Positions 19,831 through 27,028 of a stretch of DNA of 64,000 nt are shown here, one piece after another. The notes beneath the pieces were generated by a model. The model was not told the DNA's origin, searched no databases, and worked only from the letters and a program-made list of their open reading frames with translations. The position numbers were made by a program, and so were the translations under genes. Within the stretch, counting starts at the first letter, position 1; the number at the start of each line of letters is the position of its first letter. The DNA is taken from assembly GCF_001895025.1 (NCBI RefSeq), contig NZ_BCXI01000003.1, positions 124,001 to 188,000 on the forward strand. Direction: 5' to 3'. The DNA comes from Rhodococcus zopfii NBRC 100606 = JCM 9919 (GTDB lineage Bacteria; Actinomycetota; Actinomycetes; Mycobacteriales; Mycobacteriaceae).

Positions 19831-20148
19831 TCACGACTGTTCCTGACGTCGCCGGAGGTGGTCGCGCTCCGCTGTGAGTGCCGTGTTCGCGTCTTCGAGC
19901 TCGAGGATGCGCGCGATTCCCGCGAGGTTGATGCCCTGGCCGGACAGGCTGATGATCCGTTCCAGCCGCGCGAGGTCGTCCCCGCTGTAGCGCCGCGTGC
20001 CTCCGGCGCTGCGCGCGGGCGTGAGCAGGCCGTGCTGTTCGTACAGGCGGAGGGTCTGAATCCCCACTCCGGCCAGCTCCGCCGCGACCGAGATCGCGTA
20101 CACCGCCCGAGCCGAACCGGGCAGGTGGTCGCGTCGATCCGAGTCCAT
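19831..20148 (-). CDS. MerR-family regulator, HspR-like
   Basis: A 105-residue MerR protein from the ATG at 20148, behind GAGAGGA. The winged-helix region reads YAISVAAELAGVGIQTLRLYEQHGLL (helix-turn-helix), then GGTRRYSGDDLARLERI, and a short coiled tail. There is no metal-binding cysteine set. It is divergent from an hsp20 gene, the arrangement expected for HspR-type heat-shock repressors, which pair with DnaK or small heat-shock genes. The shared 147-base region carries a palindrome, so autoregulation and control of hsp20 are likely. Confidence 0.85.
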   Translation of the reverse strand: MDSDRRDHLPGSARAVYAISVAAELAGVGIQTLRLYEQHGLLTPARSAGGTRRYSGDDLARLERIISLSGQGINLAGIARILELEDANTALTAERDHLRRRQEQS

Positions 20149-20193
20149 GCCATTCCTCTCCGAGTCGGCGCTCAGATTACCTGACTCAACCAC

Positions 20194-20244
20194 TTGCGCT
20201 CCTCTGGTCTAGGTGCTACATAATATCTATGTCAGATGACATAG
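20194..20244 (+). promoter_or_regulatory. hsp20 promoter with overlapping palindromic operator
   Basis: TTGCGC (20194-20199) and TACATA (20217-20222) are spaced by 17 bases. Just downstream is a perfect palindrome CTATGTCA-GA-TGACATAG (20227-20244), covering the expected transcription start. It is a likely MerR/HspR-type operator, but it does not match the HAIR motif (CTTGAGT-N7-ACTCAAG). Fragments resembling half of that motif (ACTCAA near 20184) lie further left. Confidence 0.6.
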
Positions 20245-20295
20245 GTTATCTGAGTTCCCTTCGAGTGAGAATGGAGTGAACCGGAGGTGGCGACC

Positions 20296-20718
20296 ATGTT
20301 GATGCGCACCGATCCTTTCCGCGACCTGGATCGTTTGACTCAGCAGGTGTTCGGTACGCCGGCACGCCCGGCGGTCATGCCCATGGATGCATGGCGCGAC
20401 GGCGACGAATTCCTCGTGGAGTTCGATCTCCCGGGCATCGACGCGAACTCGCTGGATCTCGACGTCGAACGCAACGTCATCACCGTGCGGGCATCCCGTC
20501 CCGAGCTGGACCAGGGACGATCCATGATCGCTGCGGAGCGCACCCGCGGGGTGTTCAGCCGGCAGTTGTTCCTCGGGGAGAATCTCGACACCGACGCGAT
20601 CCGTGCCGACTATCGCGACGGGGTGCTGCGATTGACGATCCCCGTGGCCGAGAAGGCGAAACCTCGCAAGATCGAGATCGCGCGCCACGACGACGAGCGG
20701 CAGGCGATCGACGCCTGA
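20296..20718 (+). CDS. Hsp20/alpha-crystallin small heat-shock protein
   Basis: Small heat-shock chaperones form oligomers that hold unfolding proteins without ATP. The product has 140 residues from the ATG at 20296, with GGAGG eight bases before; a GTG three codons earlier is less favoured. It has a short N-terminal arm ([14 protein letters not shown]), the alpha-crystallin domain (about 33-125) with [18 protein letters not shown] and the A-x-Y-x-x-GVL-x-L-x-I-P signature ([13 protein letters not shown]), and a C-terminal tail with IEIA. It is divergent from the MerR regulator and is followed by a hairpin terminator. Confidence 0.93.
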   Translation: MLMRTDPFRDLDRLTQQVFGTPARPAVMPMDAWRDGDEFLVEFDLPGIDANSLDLDVERNVITVRASRPELDQGRSMIAAERTRGVFSRQLFLGENLDTDAIRADYRDGVLRLTIPVAEKAKPRKIEIARHDDERQAIDA

Positions 20719-20837
20719 TCCGCACAGTCGACCGCGCTGCGCGGCCGGCGAAGTGGAGCACAGGCCCCGAGCCGCTGATCGAAAGCGAGGTGATGCCCTG
20801 TCGTAGCCACTGCGTTCCTCTTCCGTCTTGCCTCCGA

Positions 20838-20875
20838 CGGGTGGGCCCGGACGACACCGTCTCCGGGCCCACCCG
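20838..20875 (+). terminator. Hairpin terminator after hsp20
   Basis: A perfect 14-base stem pairs CGGGTGGGCCCGGA (20838-20851) with TCCGGGCCCACCCG (20862-20875), around a 10-base loop, then AACTT. It lies 120 bases after the hsp20 stop. The 20719-21057 stretch otherwise holds no convincing gene. Its GC-rich part near 20930-20975 repeats GTCCGGGAC-like words, and a SigF-type promoter follows. Confidence 0.65.
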
Positions 20876-20993
20876 AACTTCTGCGGTCGCAGCCGTGCCG
20901 ATTCGCTCCGCGGCGCCGGGCCCGACCGCCCCCGGGCATCCCGTACCGGGCGTCCGGGACCGGGTGTCCGGGACGGAATTTCCGAATGGGGAG

Positions 20994-21019
20994 GAATGAG
21001 AAGCCCGGGAAGTGGGTAT
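20994..21019 (+). promoter_or_regulatory. SigF-type promoter P3 upstream of the sigF operon
   Basis: GAAT (20994-20997), 16 bases, then GGGTAT (21014-21019), 39 bases before the first small frame of the operon. It has the same geometry as P1 and P2, so the sigF operon is probably autoregulated. Confidence 0.6.
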
Positions 21020-21057
21020 CAGGGGGCATTCCTGTGGCACACGAAGGGAGGCGAACG

Positions 21058-21219
21058 ATGCAGACGAGGCAAGGGAAGGCGCCGTGGAAGACCGCTCGGA
21101 TGTCGGTGGTCAAGAGCATGTACGCGCTGTACGGGATCTCGTACTTCCGCGGCCACGTTCCGGAGGTGGGTGCTCGGACGCGCACACAGCGAGCAGGAGG
21201 GACGATCTCGTGGGTGTAG
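21058..21219 (+). CDS. Possible 53-residue leader protein of the sigF operon
   Basis: An ATG at 21058 behind a strong AGGGAGG gives a 53-residue basic product with a central motif VVKSMYALYGISYFRG. Its stop overlaps the GTG of the second STAS gene by 10 bases, so its translation could drive that start. I recognise no family. The leader of the first STAS gene has the same CGAAGGGAG..CGAACGATG pattern, which suggests the two regions share an ancestor. It could be a real small protein or only a translational coupling frame. Confidence 0.45.
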   Translation: MQTRQGKAPWKTARMSVVKSMYALYGISYFRGHVPEVGARTRTQRAGGTISWV

Positions 21220-21626
21220 CGGATCCCGAACGGGTGGCATCCGGGGGAGTCGAACGGCCGGGCGACATGCCCGAGGTGATACCGGGTTCGCCGCTGAGGC
21301 TGGACGTCGACTTCATCGAGGGCGTTGCGGTGTTGCACGCCGGCGGCGAGATCGACGTCGTCACCGCCCCGGTGTTCGAGAGGAAGCTGACCGAGCTGGC
21401 CGCGTTGTGTGGGACGTCCACACTGGTCGCGGACCTGCTGGGTGTGCAATTCCTCTCGTCGGCGGGGCTTGCGGTGCTCATGCGCACCGCGGATGAACTC
21501 GACGGCCGATCGCGTTTCCTTATCGTCGCCGACGGTCCGGCAACCGCACGGCCGATGACTTTGGTGGGCCTGGCCGACACACTCGAGATCTTCCCGACCG
21601 TCGAAGCTGCTCTATCGACCGTATGA
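21210..21626 (+). CDS. Anti-sigma-factor antagonist (STAS domain, RsbV-like), copy 2
   Basis: A 138-residue protein from the GTG at 21210 (AGGAGGGA eight bases before). It holds the same STAS domain as copy 1: GEIDVVTAPVFERKL, the phospho-acceptor loop FLSSAGLAVLMRTADEL and the ARPMTLVGLADTLEIFPTV end. The main differences lie in the N-terminal 30 residues. It is the first clearly recognised gene of a unit in which every junction overlaps by four bases (antagonist, kinase, anti-sigma, sigF). It most likely releases SigF from its anti-sigma factor when dephosphorylated. Confidence 0.92.
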   Translation: MGVADPERVASGGVERPGDMPEVIPGSPLRLDVDFIEGVAVLHAGGEIDVVTAPVFERKLTELAALCGTSTLVADLLGVQFLSSAGLAVLMRTADELDGRSRFLIVADGPATARPMTLVGLADTLEIFPTVEAALSTV

Positions 21627-22111
21627 GCGACCAGGGACGGCAGTCTGTGCCACCGGCGCCGGGACATTCCGGCCTCTCCGAGGCCCGATCACTCCGCCTC
21701 GACGACGTTCGGGCAGAGTTGACGGCGCTCGCCCCGATCCGGCACCGGCTGGCACAGTTCGCGCGCGAGATCGGGCTGTCGGCGGACACGACCGGCGACA
21801 TGCTTCTGGCGACCTACGAGGCGCTGGCCAACGTCGCCGAGCACGCCTACCCGCCGGGAGTGCAAGGAACGTTCGATCTGCGCGCAGACAGTCGTCCCGA
21901 CGAAGGCGTTCTCACCATCTCGATCGTCGACAGGGGGTCGTGGAAGCCGGAAGCTGACAACAGCCGCGCACGCCGTGGACGGGGTGTGCGGCTCATGCAT
22001 GCCTGCAGCGACAGCGCCCGGGTCGAGACGGGCGACGAAGGAACCCGAATTCATCTGCAGTGGAACTACCGCGCTTCCCTGCCCGAGCCAGAACAGCAGG
22101 TAAAACCTTGA
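21623..22111 (+). CDS. RsbW-type ATP-binding anti-sigma kinase, copy 2
   Basis: A 162-residue GHKL ATPase: an N-terminal extension (MSDQGRQSVPPAP), N-box YEALANVAEHAYPPG, G1-box IVDRGSW and RGRGVRLMHACSD. It parallels copy 1 nearly residue for residue through the ATPase core. The ATG overlaps the STAS stop (ATGA) and its own stop overlaps the TTG of the next gene. Together with the UsfX-like protein, the locus has three anti-sigma-type proteins for two antagonists. Confidence 0.88.
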   Translation: MSDQGRQSVPPAPGHSGLSEARSLRLDDVRAELTALAPIRHRLAQFAREIGLSADTTGDMLLATYEALANVAEHAYPPGVQGTFDLRADSRPDEGVLTISIVDRGSWKPEADNSRARRGRGVRLMHACSDSARVETGDEGTRIHLQWNYRASLPEPEQQVKP

Positions 22112-22551
22112 CACAGATCGCATCCCATCCGATGCCGGACGTCCCCGATCCGATACCGGGTGGTGGCGGGATTCCCACGACATTGTCGGTGCCTGCGCTG
22201 CACGCTCAGTTGCCCGTCATCCGCATGCTCACCGAGGTGGTGGCGATGCACGGCGGGTGCACGCTCGACCAGGTCTCGGACCTCAAGCTTGCGGTCGACC
22301 AGGTCTGCACGCTGCTCATCGAAGCGGCCGCACCCGCCACCGAGATCACCTGCCGATTCCGCAAGGACCACGATGTGTTCCGCATCGAGGTCACCGCGAC
22401 CACGATCGAACGCTGGCGACCGGCGCCCGACAGTCTCGAATGGCGAATCCTGGAACTGCTGGCAGACACCCTCTCCGCGAACGAAGAGCCTGAGGCGACC
22501 GGGAAGGCGGCGAAATCGAAGGTCGAGCTGAGCATCGGAATGCCGGCATGA
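22108..22551 (+). CDS. SigF anti-sigma factor, UsfX/RsbW-like
   Basis: The TTG at 22108 overlaps the previous stop (TTGA) and gives 147 residues. This start keeps the four-base coupling pattern; an upstream ATG inside the previous gene is unlikely. The protein has a degenerate RsbW fold: VIRMLTEVVAMHGGCTLDQVSDLKLAVDQVCTLLIEAA is the N-box helix as in mycobacterial UsfX, with little left of a typical ATP G-box. Its place directly before sigF, overlapping by ATGA, matches the usfX-sigF arrangement. It should bind SigF and keep it inactive until an antagonist intervenes. Confidence 0.88.
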   Translation: MTQIASHPMPDVPDPIPGGGGIPTTLSVPALHAQLPVIRMLTEVVAMHGGCTLDQVSDLKLAVDQVCTLLIEAAAPATEITCRFRKDHDVFRIEVTATTIERWRPAPDSLEWRILELLADTLSANEEPEATGKAAKSKVELSIGMPA

Positions 22552-23366
22552 CGGTTGCCGAGATCGATTCGCAGTCCGTCGGAAGGGGTCCGGCGAGCAC
22601 GCGCAGAATCGACGAGGAGCACCTTGCGGAGTTGTTCGACGCATTCCGCGGATGCTCCGCCGGTTCCGACCAGGCCGTCGCGCTTCACGAGCAGATCGTC
22701 ACGGCGGCGATGCCGTTGGCGCAGAACATCGCCCAGCGCTTCGCGGGCCGTGGCGAGGACATGGACGACCTCAATCAGGTGGCGTGCGTGGGGTTGCTCC
22801 AGGCGATCGAGCGGTTCGACGCCGAGAAGGGGCGCGGGTTCGTCGCGTACGCCGTGCCCACCGTCATGGGCGAGATCCGTCGCTACTTCCGCGACCACGC
22901 CTGGTCCACGCGTGTGCCGCGGCGGCTCAAGGACCTGACCGTGGCCGTCAACAGGGTCACCGACGATCTCGCGCAACGGCTGGGTCGCTCCCCGACGGCA
23001 GCGGAGATCGCGGCCGAGATCGGTGCCGAGCCCGGCGAGGTGATCGAGGCGCTCGCCGCCCGCAGCGCGTATCAGCCTGCGTCCCTGGACACTCCGCTCG
23101 ATCTTGCCGGTGAAGGTGCGGGTGCGACGCTGGCGGATACGCTCGGCGAGGAGGACGGTGAGCTCGCGAAGTCCGAGCGGTATCTGCTGCTGCGGCCGTT
23201 GCTCGAGCGGGTTCCGGAACGGGAGCGGCACATTCTGATGCTGCGATTCTTCGAGGAGAAGAGCCAATCGGAGATCGCGCGGGAGATCGGCGTCTCCCAG
23301 GTGCACGTCTCCCGACTGCTGGCCAGGACTCTGGCGGAGTTGCGGTCACGGCTGATCGACGAGTAG
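22548..23366 (+). CDS. sigF: RNA polymerase sigma factor SigF (SigB/SigF group)
   Basis: A 272-residue group 3 sigma factor for stress and stationary-phase genes. Region 2 reads AQRFAGRGEDMDDLNQVACVGLLQAIERFDAEKGRGFVAYAVPTVMGEIRRYFRD, region 3 has RVPRRLKDL and SPTAAEIAAEIG, and region 4 ends in the helix-turn-helix SQSEIAREIGVSQVHVSRLLARTL. The ATG overlaps the anti-sigma stop. A likely SigF-type promoter lies upstream of the operon (P3). Related promoter blocks precede the other antagonist pair and the lipoprotein, so this sigma factor probably feeds back on the whole locus. Confidence 0.95.
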   Translation: MTVAEIDSQSVGRGPASTRRIDEEHLAELFDAFRGCSAGSDQAVALHEQIVTAAMPLAQNIAQRFAGRGEDMDDLNQVACVGLLQAIERFDAEKGRGFVAYAVPTVMGEIRRYFRDHAWSTRVPRRLKDLTVAVNRVTDDLAQRLGRSPTAAEIAAEIGAEPGEVIEALAARSAYQPASLDTPLDLAGEGAGATLADTLGEEDGELAKSERYLLLRPLLERVPERERHILMLRFFEEKSQSEIAREIGVSQVHVSRLLARTLAELRSRLIDE

Positions 23367-23473
23367 GGGACTGCCCGGTCCGGTTCTGCCGGACCCTGGC
23401 CTCGGCAGCTGTTCACCTCACCGGCCCGGATGTCCGATCCGCGTCTCGCCCCGTCCGTACATCGCGGTACCGC

Positions 23474-23481
23474 TGTATACA
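23474..23481. promoter_or_regulatory. Candidate GntR (FadR-subfamily) operator before thiM
   Basis: TGTATACA is a perfect palindrome that fits the FadR-subfamily consensus t.GTa.tAC.a. It lies 130 bases before thiM, in a segment (23450-23530) crowded with GTACAT, GTACAAG and CATACAT words. The 244 bases between sigF and thiM contain no gene. The cluster ends with a FadR-type regulator that could bind here. TTGTACAA at 27011-27018, just before the monooxygenase gene, is a second candidate. Confidence 0.4.
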
Positions 23482-23610
23482 TTTCCGTACAAGCTGATTT
23501 TAAGTATGGGCGCCCGCATACATTCCGCATACCTTCCTGTAGTCGATGCCGAGACCGATCGCGTTGCGCCGTGGTCGAGGGCGGCGGTGGAAGTTACCGA
23601 GGAGGATGGG

Positions 23611-24408
23611 ATGTCTGATGTGCCGGCAAGCCGAGTCGGGTGGCCCGACCCGCGTGTCGTCGAGGCGCTCGAGCGCGTCCGCGCTGGCAAGCCGCTGACC
23701 TACGGGCTGACCAACTACATCGCCGCACCCCTGAGCGCGAACATGTTGCTGGCTGTCGGTGCCTCCCCGGCCATCGGTGGAATACCGCTCGGCGCTGCAC
23801 ATTTCGCGACCATCGCCGGTGGTGCCTGGATCAACCTGGCCGCTCTGATCAGCGATACACCCGAATTGCTCCTGGAGACCGCCCGGGCCGCCAACGCCGC
23901 GAGCACCCCGTGGGTGCTGGACCCGGTGACCGTCGGCGCAGGCATCGAGGCCACCGACGCGCTCGCCGCGCAACTGATCGACCTCGGGCCCGCCGTGGTT
24001 CGTGGCAACGCCAGCGAGGTCGTCGCCCTGGCCGGCGGCGACGGCGCGACCAAGGGCGTGGACAGCACGGTCTCCTCGGAGGCGGCGATTCCCTTCGCGA
24101 AGTCGTTGGCGCAGCGGACCGGTGGGGTGGTGGCCGTCAGCGGACCGACCGACTATCTGACCGACGGCGTGGAACTGGTCGCGGTGCCCGGCGGGCACCC
24201 GTACCTGACACAGGTGACCGGTGCCGGCTGCAGCCTGGGTGGTCTGGTCGCGGCCTTCGCGGCGGTCGTGCCCGACCGGTTGCAGGCCGCGACGGCCGCC
24301 CACGCCGTCCTCGCAACCGCAGCCGAGCGCGCGGCCTCCCGGACCCGCGGCACCGGTTCCTTCGCCGTCGCGCTCGTCGACGAGTTGTCCTTGCTGGGCG
24401 TCGCATGA
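23611..24408 (+). CDS. thiM: Hydroxyethylthiazole kinase-like protein
   Basis: ThiM phosphorylates 4-methyl-5-(2-hydroxyethyl)thiazole during thiamine salvage. The 265-residue product from the ATG at 23611 (GAGGAGG before it) has the family landmarks: TNYIAAPLSANMLLAVGASPAIGG for the substrate pocket, WVLDPVTVGAG, NASEV, and the anion-hole/catalytic VTGAGCSLGG (usually VTGTGC). Some substrate-side residues differ from textbook ThiM (INLAALISD for INIGTL), so the true substrate may be a related thiazole. It is coupled by ATGA to an ABC permease, and no TPP riboswitch is visible. An unusual setting for thiM. Confidence 0.82.
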   Translation: MSDVPASRVGWPDPRVVEALERVRAGKPLTYGLTNYIAAPLSANMLLAVGASPAIGGIPLGAAHFATIAGGAWINLAALISDTPELLLETARAANAASTPWVLDPVTVGAGIEATDALAAQLIDLGPAVVRGNASEVVALAGGDGATKGVDSTVSSEAAIPFAKSLAQRTGGVVAVSGPTDYLTDGVELVAVPGGHPYLTQVTGAGCSLGGLVAAFAAVVPDRLQAATAAHAVLATAAERAASRTRGTGSFAVALVDELSLLGVA

Positions 24409-25232
24409 CGACTGCCGCCACTGTGCCGGTCGTCGGCAGGCCCACCGGCACGTCGGGCGTGCGACGCCCACCCCGCATCCCGGCCTGGGCGTCGTGGCTC
24501 AGCACCGTGGCGATCTTCGCGTTCTGGTGGTTGGGGACCGCGACCGGTCTGGTCGATTCCCGGGCGCTGCCCGGCCCGGACAAGGTCGTCGAAGCGGCGT
24601 GGGAACTGACCGAGAAGGGCATTCTCGGCGAAGCCGTGCTCGTGAGCCTGGGCCGGGTTCTCGCCGGCGTCGTCATCGGCCTGCTGGTCGGTGTGGTGCT
24701 CGGACTGCTCAGCGGCTACTTCCTGGTGGGCGAGGCGGCGGTCGACAAGCCGGTACAGATGCTGCGCGCCATTCCGTTCAACGCCCTGACGCCCCTGTTC
24801 ATCATCGCGTTCGGCGTCGGCGAGACGATGAAGGTACTGCTGATCAGCGTCGGCGTCCTGGTGCCGATCTATCTCAACACCTTTGCCGGTGTCCGCGGGG
24901 TGGATCGCAAACTGGTCGAGGTCGGCACCGTCTATCGCGTCCCCAAATTCCTGATCGCGACCCGGATCCTGTTTCTCGGCGCCCTGCCGTCGGTGTTCAC
25001 CGGCCTGCGCTTCTCGCTGGCGGTTGCGTGGATCGCCCTGGTTACCGCGGAAACCGTGAATGCCAGTGCGGGTATCGGATTCGTTCTGACCCAGGCGCAA
25101 CGCTTCGTCCGCACCGACCAGGTGGTGCTGTGCATCGCGATCTACGCCTTCCTCGGCCTGTTCACCGACTGGATCGTGCGCTGCCTCGAGCGGCACTTCC
25201 TGCGGTGGCGCGGGTCCTACCAGGGCAACTGA
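24405..25232 (+). CDS. ABC transporter permease, SsuC/TauC type
   Basis: The inner-membrane channel of a nitrate/sulfonate/taurine-type importer. The 275-residue product starts at the ATG that overlaps the thiM stop. It has about six membrane helices; the cytoplasmic coupling loop with the EAA-like motif is VEVGTVYRVPKFLIATRILFLGALPSVFTGLR, a form typical of the SsuC group. The N-terminal 25 residues are Pro/Arg-rich. It pairs with the binding protein and ATPase that follow. The substrate class is a small organic anion or heterocycle; the thiM and rhodanese neighbours point to sulfur. Confidence 0.88.
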   Translation: MTTAATVPVVGRPTGTSGVRRPPRIPAWASWLSTVAIFAFWWLGTATGLVDSRALPGPDKVVEAAWELTEKGILGEAVLVSLGRVLAGVVIGLLVGVVLGLLSGYFLVGEAAVDKPVQMLRAIPFNALTPLFIIAFGVGETMKVLLISVGVLVPIYLNTFAGVRGVDRKLVEVGTVYRVPKFLIATRILFLGALPSVFTGLRFSLAVAWIALVTAETVNASAGIGFVLTQAQRFVRTDQVVLCIAIYAFLGLFTDWIVRCLERHFLRWRGSYQGN

Positions 25233-25301
25233 GCGTAAGGGGGCAACCGCGCTCGCGCCGGCCGCCCCAACCTGAACCTCCCCGAAAGCGGAAAAGAGCC
25301 C

Positions 25302-26273
25302 ATGAAGAACAAGTCCCGTCTCCTCACCACCATCGTCGCGCTTGCGACCGTCGCCATCGGATTGACCGGCTGCAGCAGCGATTCCGGCGCCGACGACGAT
25401 ACGGTGGTGTTCCGTTCGGCATACCTGCCGACGGCGAACTATCTGACCACCGTCCGGACCACCGGCGTTCTCGAGGACGAGCTGGCAAAGGTCGGCGCGA
25501 CGGCCGAGCACATCGGGCCGCTCGATCCGATCGAGGCGTACAACACGGTCACCTCCGGCAACGCGGATGCCTCCTCCACCGGGACCGGATATTTCGTGAA
25601 TCTTGCTGCCAACGACAGTGAGTGGGTGGCCTTCGCCCTGGAGAAGTACACCGGCGACAGCCAGGGCATCGTGGCCGCGCCCGGAACCGGTATCGACTCG
25701 CTCGAAGACCTCTACGGCAAGAAGATCGGCATCGACAACCCGGGCGCCACGGGCGACTATCTGGTCCACCAGGCCTTCGCGAACGCCGGCCTGGACGTCT
25801 CCCGGGTGGAGCTGGTCTCGCTGGCCCCGGGCGACTTCGCCGCGGCATTCGGCAGCGGACAGATCGACGCCCTCGCCTCGTTCGACCAGAATCTGGCCAA
25901 CGCCGTCGCCACTCCGGGAGCGAAGCTGCTCGTCACCGGTGACCAGATCGGTTCCTACAACTGGTCGATCCACATCGCGAGTCGCGAGTTCGCCACGGAA
26001 CATCCGGAGGCGCTGGCCGCGGTGTACCGCGGACTGGTCCGAGAATCCCAGCGGGCACAAGCCGATCCGTCGATCATCACCGATGCGTACACGGAGTTCG
26101 GTGCCGGTGACGAGGTTGTCGAGGTCGTCTCCGGCTTCTCGACGCCGCAGATCCTGCCGTTGGACGCCGCCGCGGTCGCGGACCTCAACGCGCTCGCCGA
26201 GCAGTACGTGGAGTTCGGATTCATCGACGAGGCGCCCGAGATCGGCAACTACGTCGTGAACCTGGCCGAGTAG
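25302..26273 (+). CDS. ABC transporter substrate-binding lipoprotein, SsuA/NMT1 type
   Basis: A 323-residue lipoprotein (signal core, lipobox LTGC with Cys24) that catches the substrate outside the membrane. The fold is that of the NMT1/SsuA group: VVFRSAYLPTANYLTT at the start, GPLDPIEAYNTVTSGNADASSTGTGYFVNLA, the hinge EDLYGKKIGIDNPGATGDYLVHQAF and GQIDALASFDQNLANAVATPG. The pocket serine/threonine-rich segment STGTGY suggests an oxyanion such as a sulfonate or carboxylate. Family members bind sulfonates, taurine, nitrate or HMP derivatives, so the ligand is open. It ends 5 bases before the ATPase gene. Confidence 0.87.
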   Translation: MKNKSRLLTTIVALATVAIGLTGCSSDSGADDDTVVFRSAYLPTANYLTTVRTTGVLEDELAKVGATAEHIGPLDPIEAYNTVTSGNADASSTGTGYFVNLAANDSEWVAFALEKYTGDSQGIVAAPGTGIDSLEDLYGKKIGIDNPGATGDYLVHQAFANAGLDVSRVELVSLAPGDFAAAFGSGQIDALASFDQNLANAVATPGAKLLVTGDQIGSYNWSIHIASREFATEHPEALAAVYRGLVRESQRAQADPSIITDAYTEFGAGDEVVEVVSGFSTPQILPLDAAAVADLNALAEQYVEFGFIDEAPEIGNYVVNLAE

Positions 26274-26278
26274 TACCC

Positions 26279-26977
26279 ATGAGCGACATACGACTGGACT
26301 CGGTGACGAAGGACTTCGGAACGCACCGGGTGCTCGACGCCCTCTCGCTGGATGTTCCTTCGGGACAGTTCATCTCGCTGGTGGGACGGTCCGGCTCGGG
26401 CAAGTCCACGCTGCTGCGGATCATTGCCGGCCTGGACGCGGCGACCACCGGTGAGGTGACCGCGACCGACCGTCTCGCGGTCGCCTTCCAGGAATCGCGA
26501 CTGTTCCCGTGGTTGTCGGTGCGGGACAACGTCGGGTTCGGCCTGCCCCGCACCGGCCGCAGGGATATCGTCGAGCGGGCGCTGGCCGAGGTCGGACTCG
26601 CCGACAAGGCCGAGGTGTGGCCGTTGACGCTGTCCGGTGGTCAGGCACAGCGAGTCTCGTTGGCCCGGGCGCTCGTTCGCCGACCGGAGATCCTGCTGCT
26701 CGACGAGCCGTTCGGCGCCCTCGACGCACTGACCCGGCTCGACATGCAGAATCTGGTCGGCCGGCTGTGGCAGGACCACGGCTGGACCGTCGTCATGGTC
26801 ACCCACGACGTCGACGAGGCTGTGCGGCTGGCCGATCGGGTGGTGGTGCTCGCCGACGGCGCCATCGCCGAGGACATCCCGGTCCCCGGCCGCGGCCCGC
26901 GCAGTGCCGAGACGATCGCCGGAACCGGACTGACCGGAGAGCTGCTCCGGGCTCTGGGAGCGTTCTCGACCACCTGA
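26279..26977 (+). CDS. ABC transporter ATP-binding protein, SsuB/TauB type
   Basis: The 232-residue ATPase that powers the importer. Walker A is GRSGSGKST (about residues 39-47), the Q-loop is VAFQESRLFPWLSV, the signature is LTLSGGQAQRVSLARAL, Walker B is ILLLDEPFGALD and the switch histidine is in VTHDVDEAV. The Q-loop wording FQE.RL.PW is typical of SsuB/TauB. It is short, like the family. The next gene starts 51 bases later behind a palindrome that may be an operator. Confidence 0.92.
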   Translation: MSDIRLDSVTKDFGTHRVLDALSLDVPSGQFISLVGRSGSGKSTLLRIIAGLDAATTGEVTATDRLAVAFQESRLFPWLSVRDNVGFGLPRTGRRDIVERALAEVGLADKAEVWPLTLSGGQAQRVSLARALVRRPEILLLDEPFGALDALTRLDMQNLVGRLWQDHGWTVVMVTHDVDEAVRLADRVVVLADGAIAEDIPVPGRGPRSAETIAGTGLTGELLRALGAFSTT

Positions 26978-27028
26978 CCTCCGTACCGTCACCGAGCACC
27001 GATACCGATCTTGTACAAAGGATTTGAC

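Noticed and set aside
23367-23610. TPP riboswitch before thiM
   Set aside because: The conserved CUGAGA and ACCUGAU-type elements are not found in the 244 bases upstream, so no riboswitch is called.
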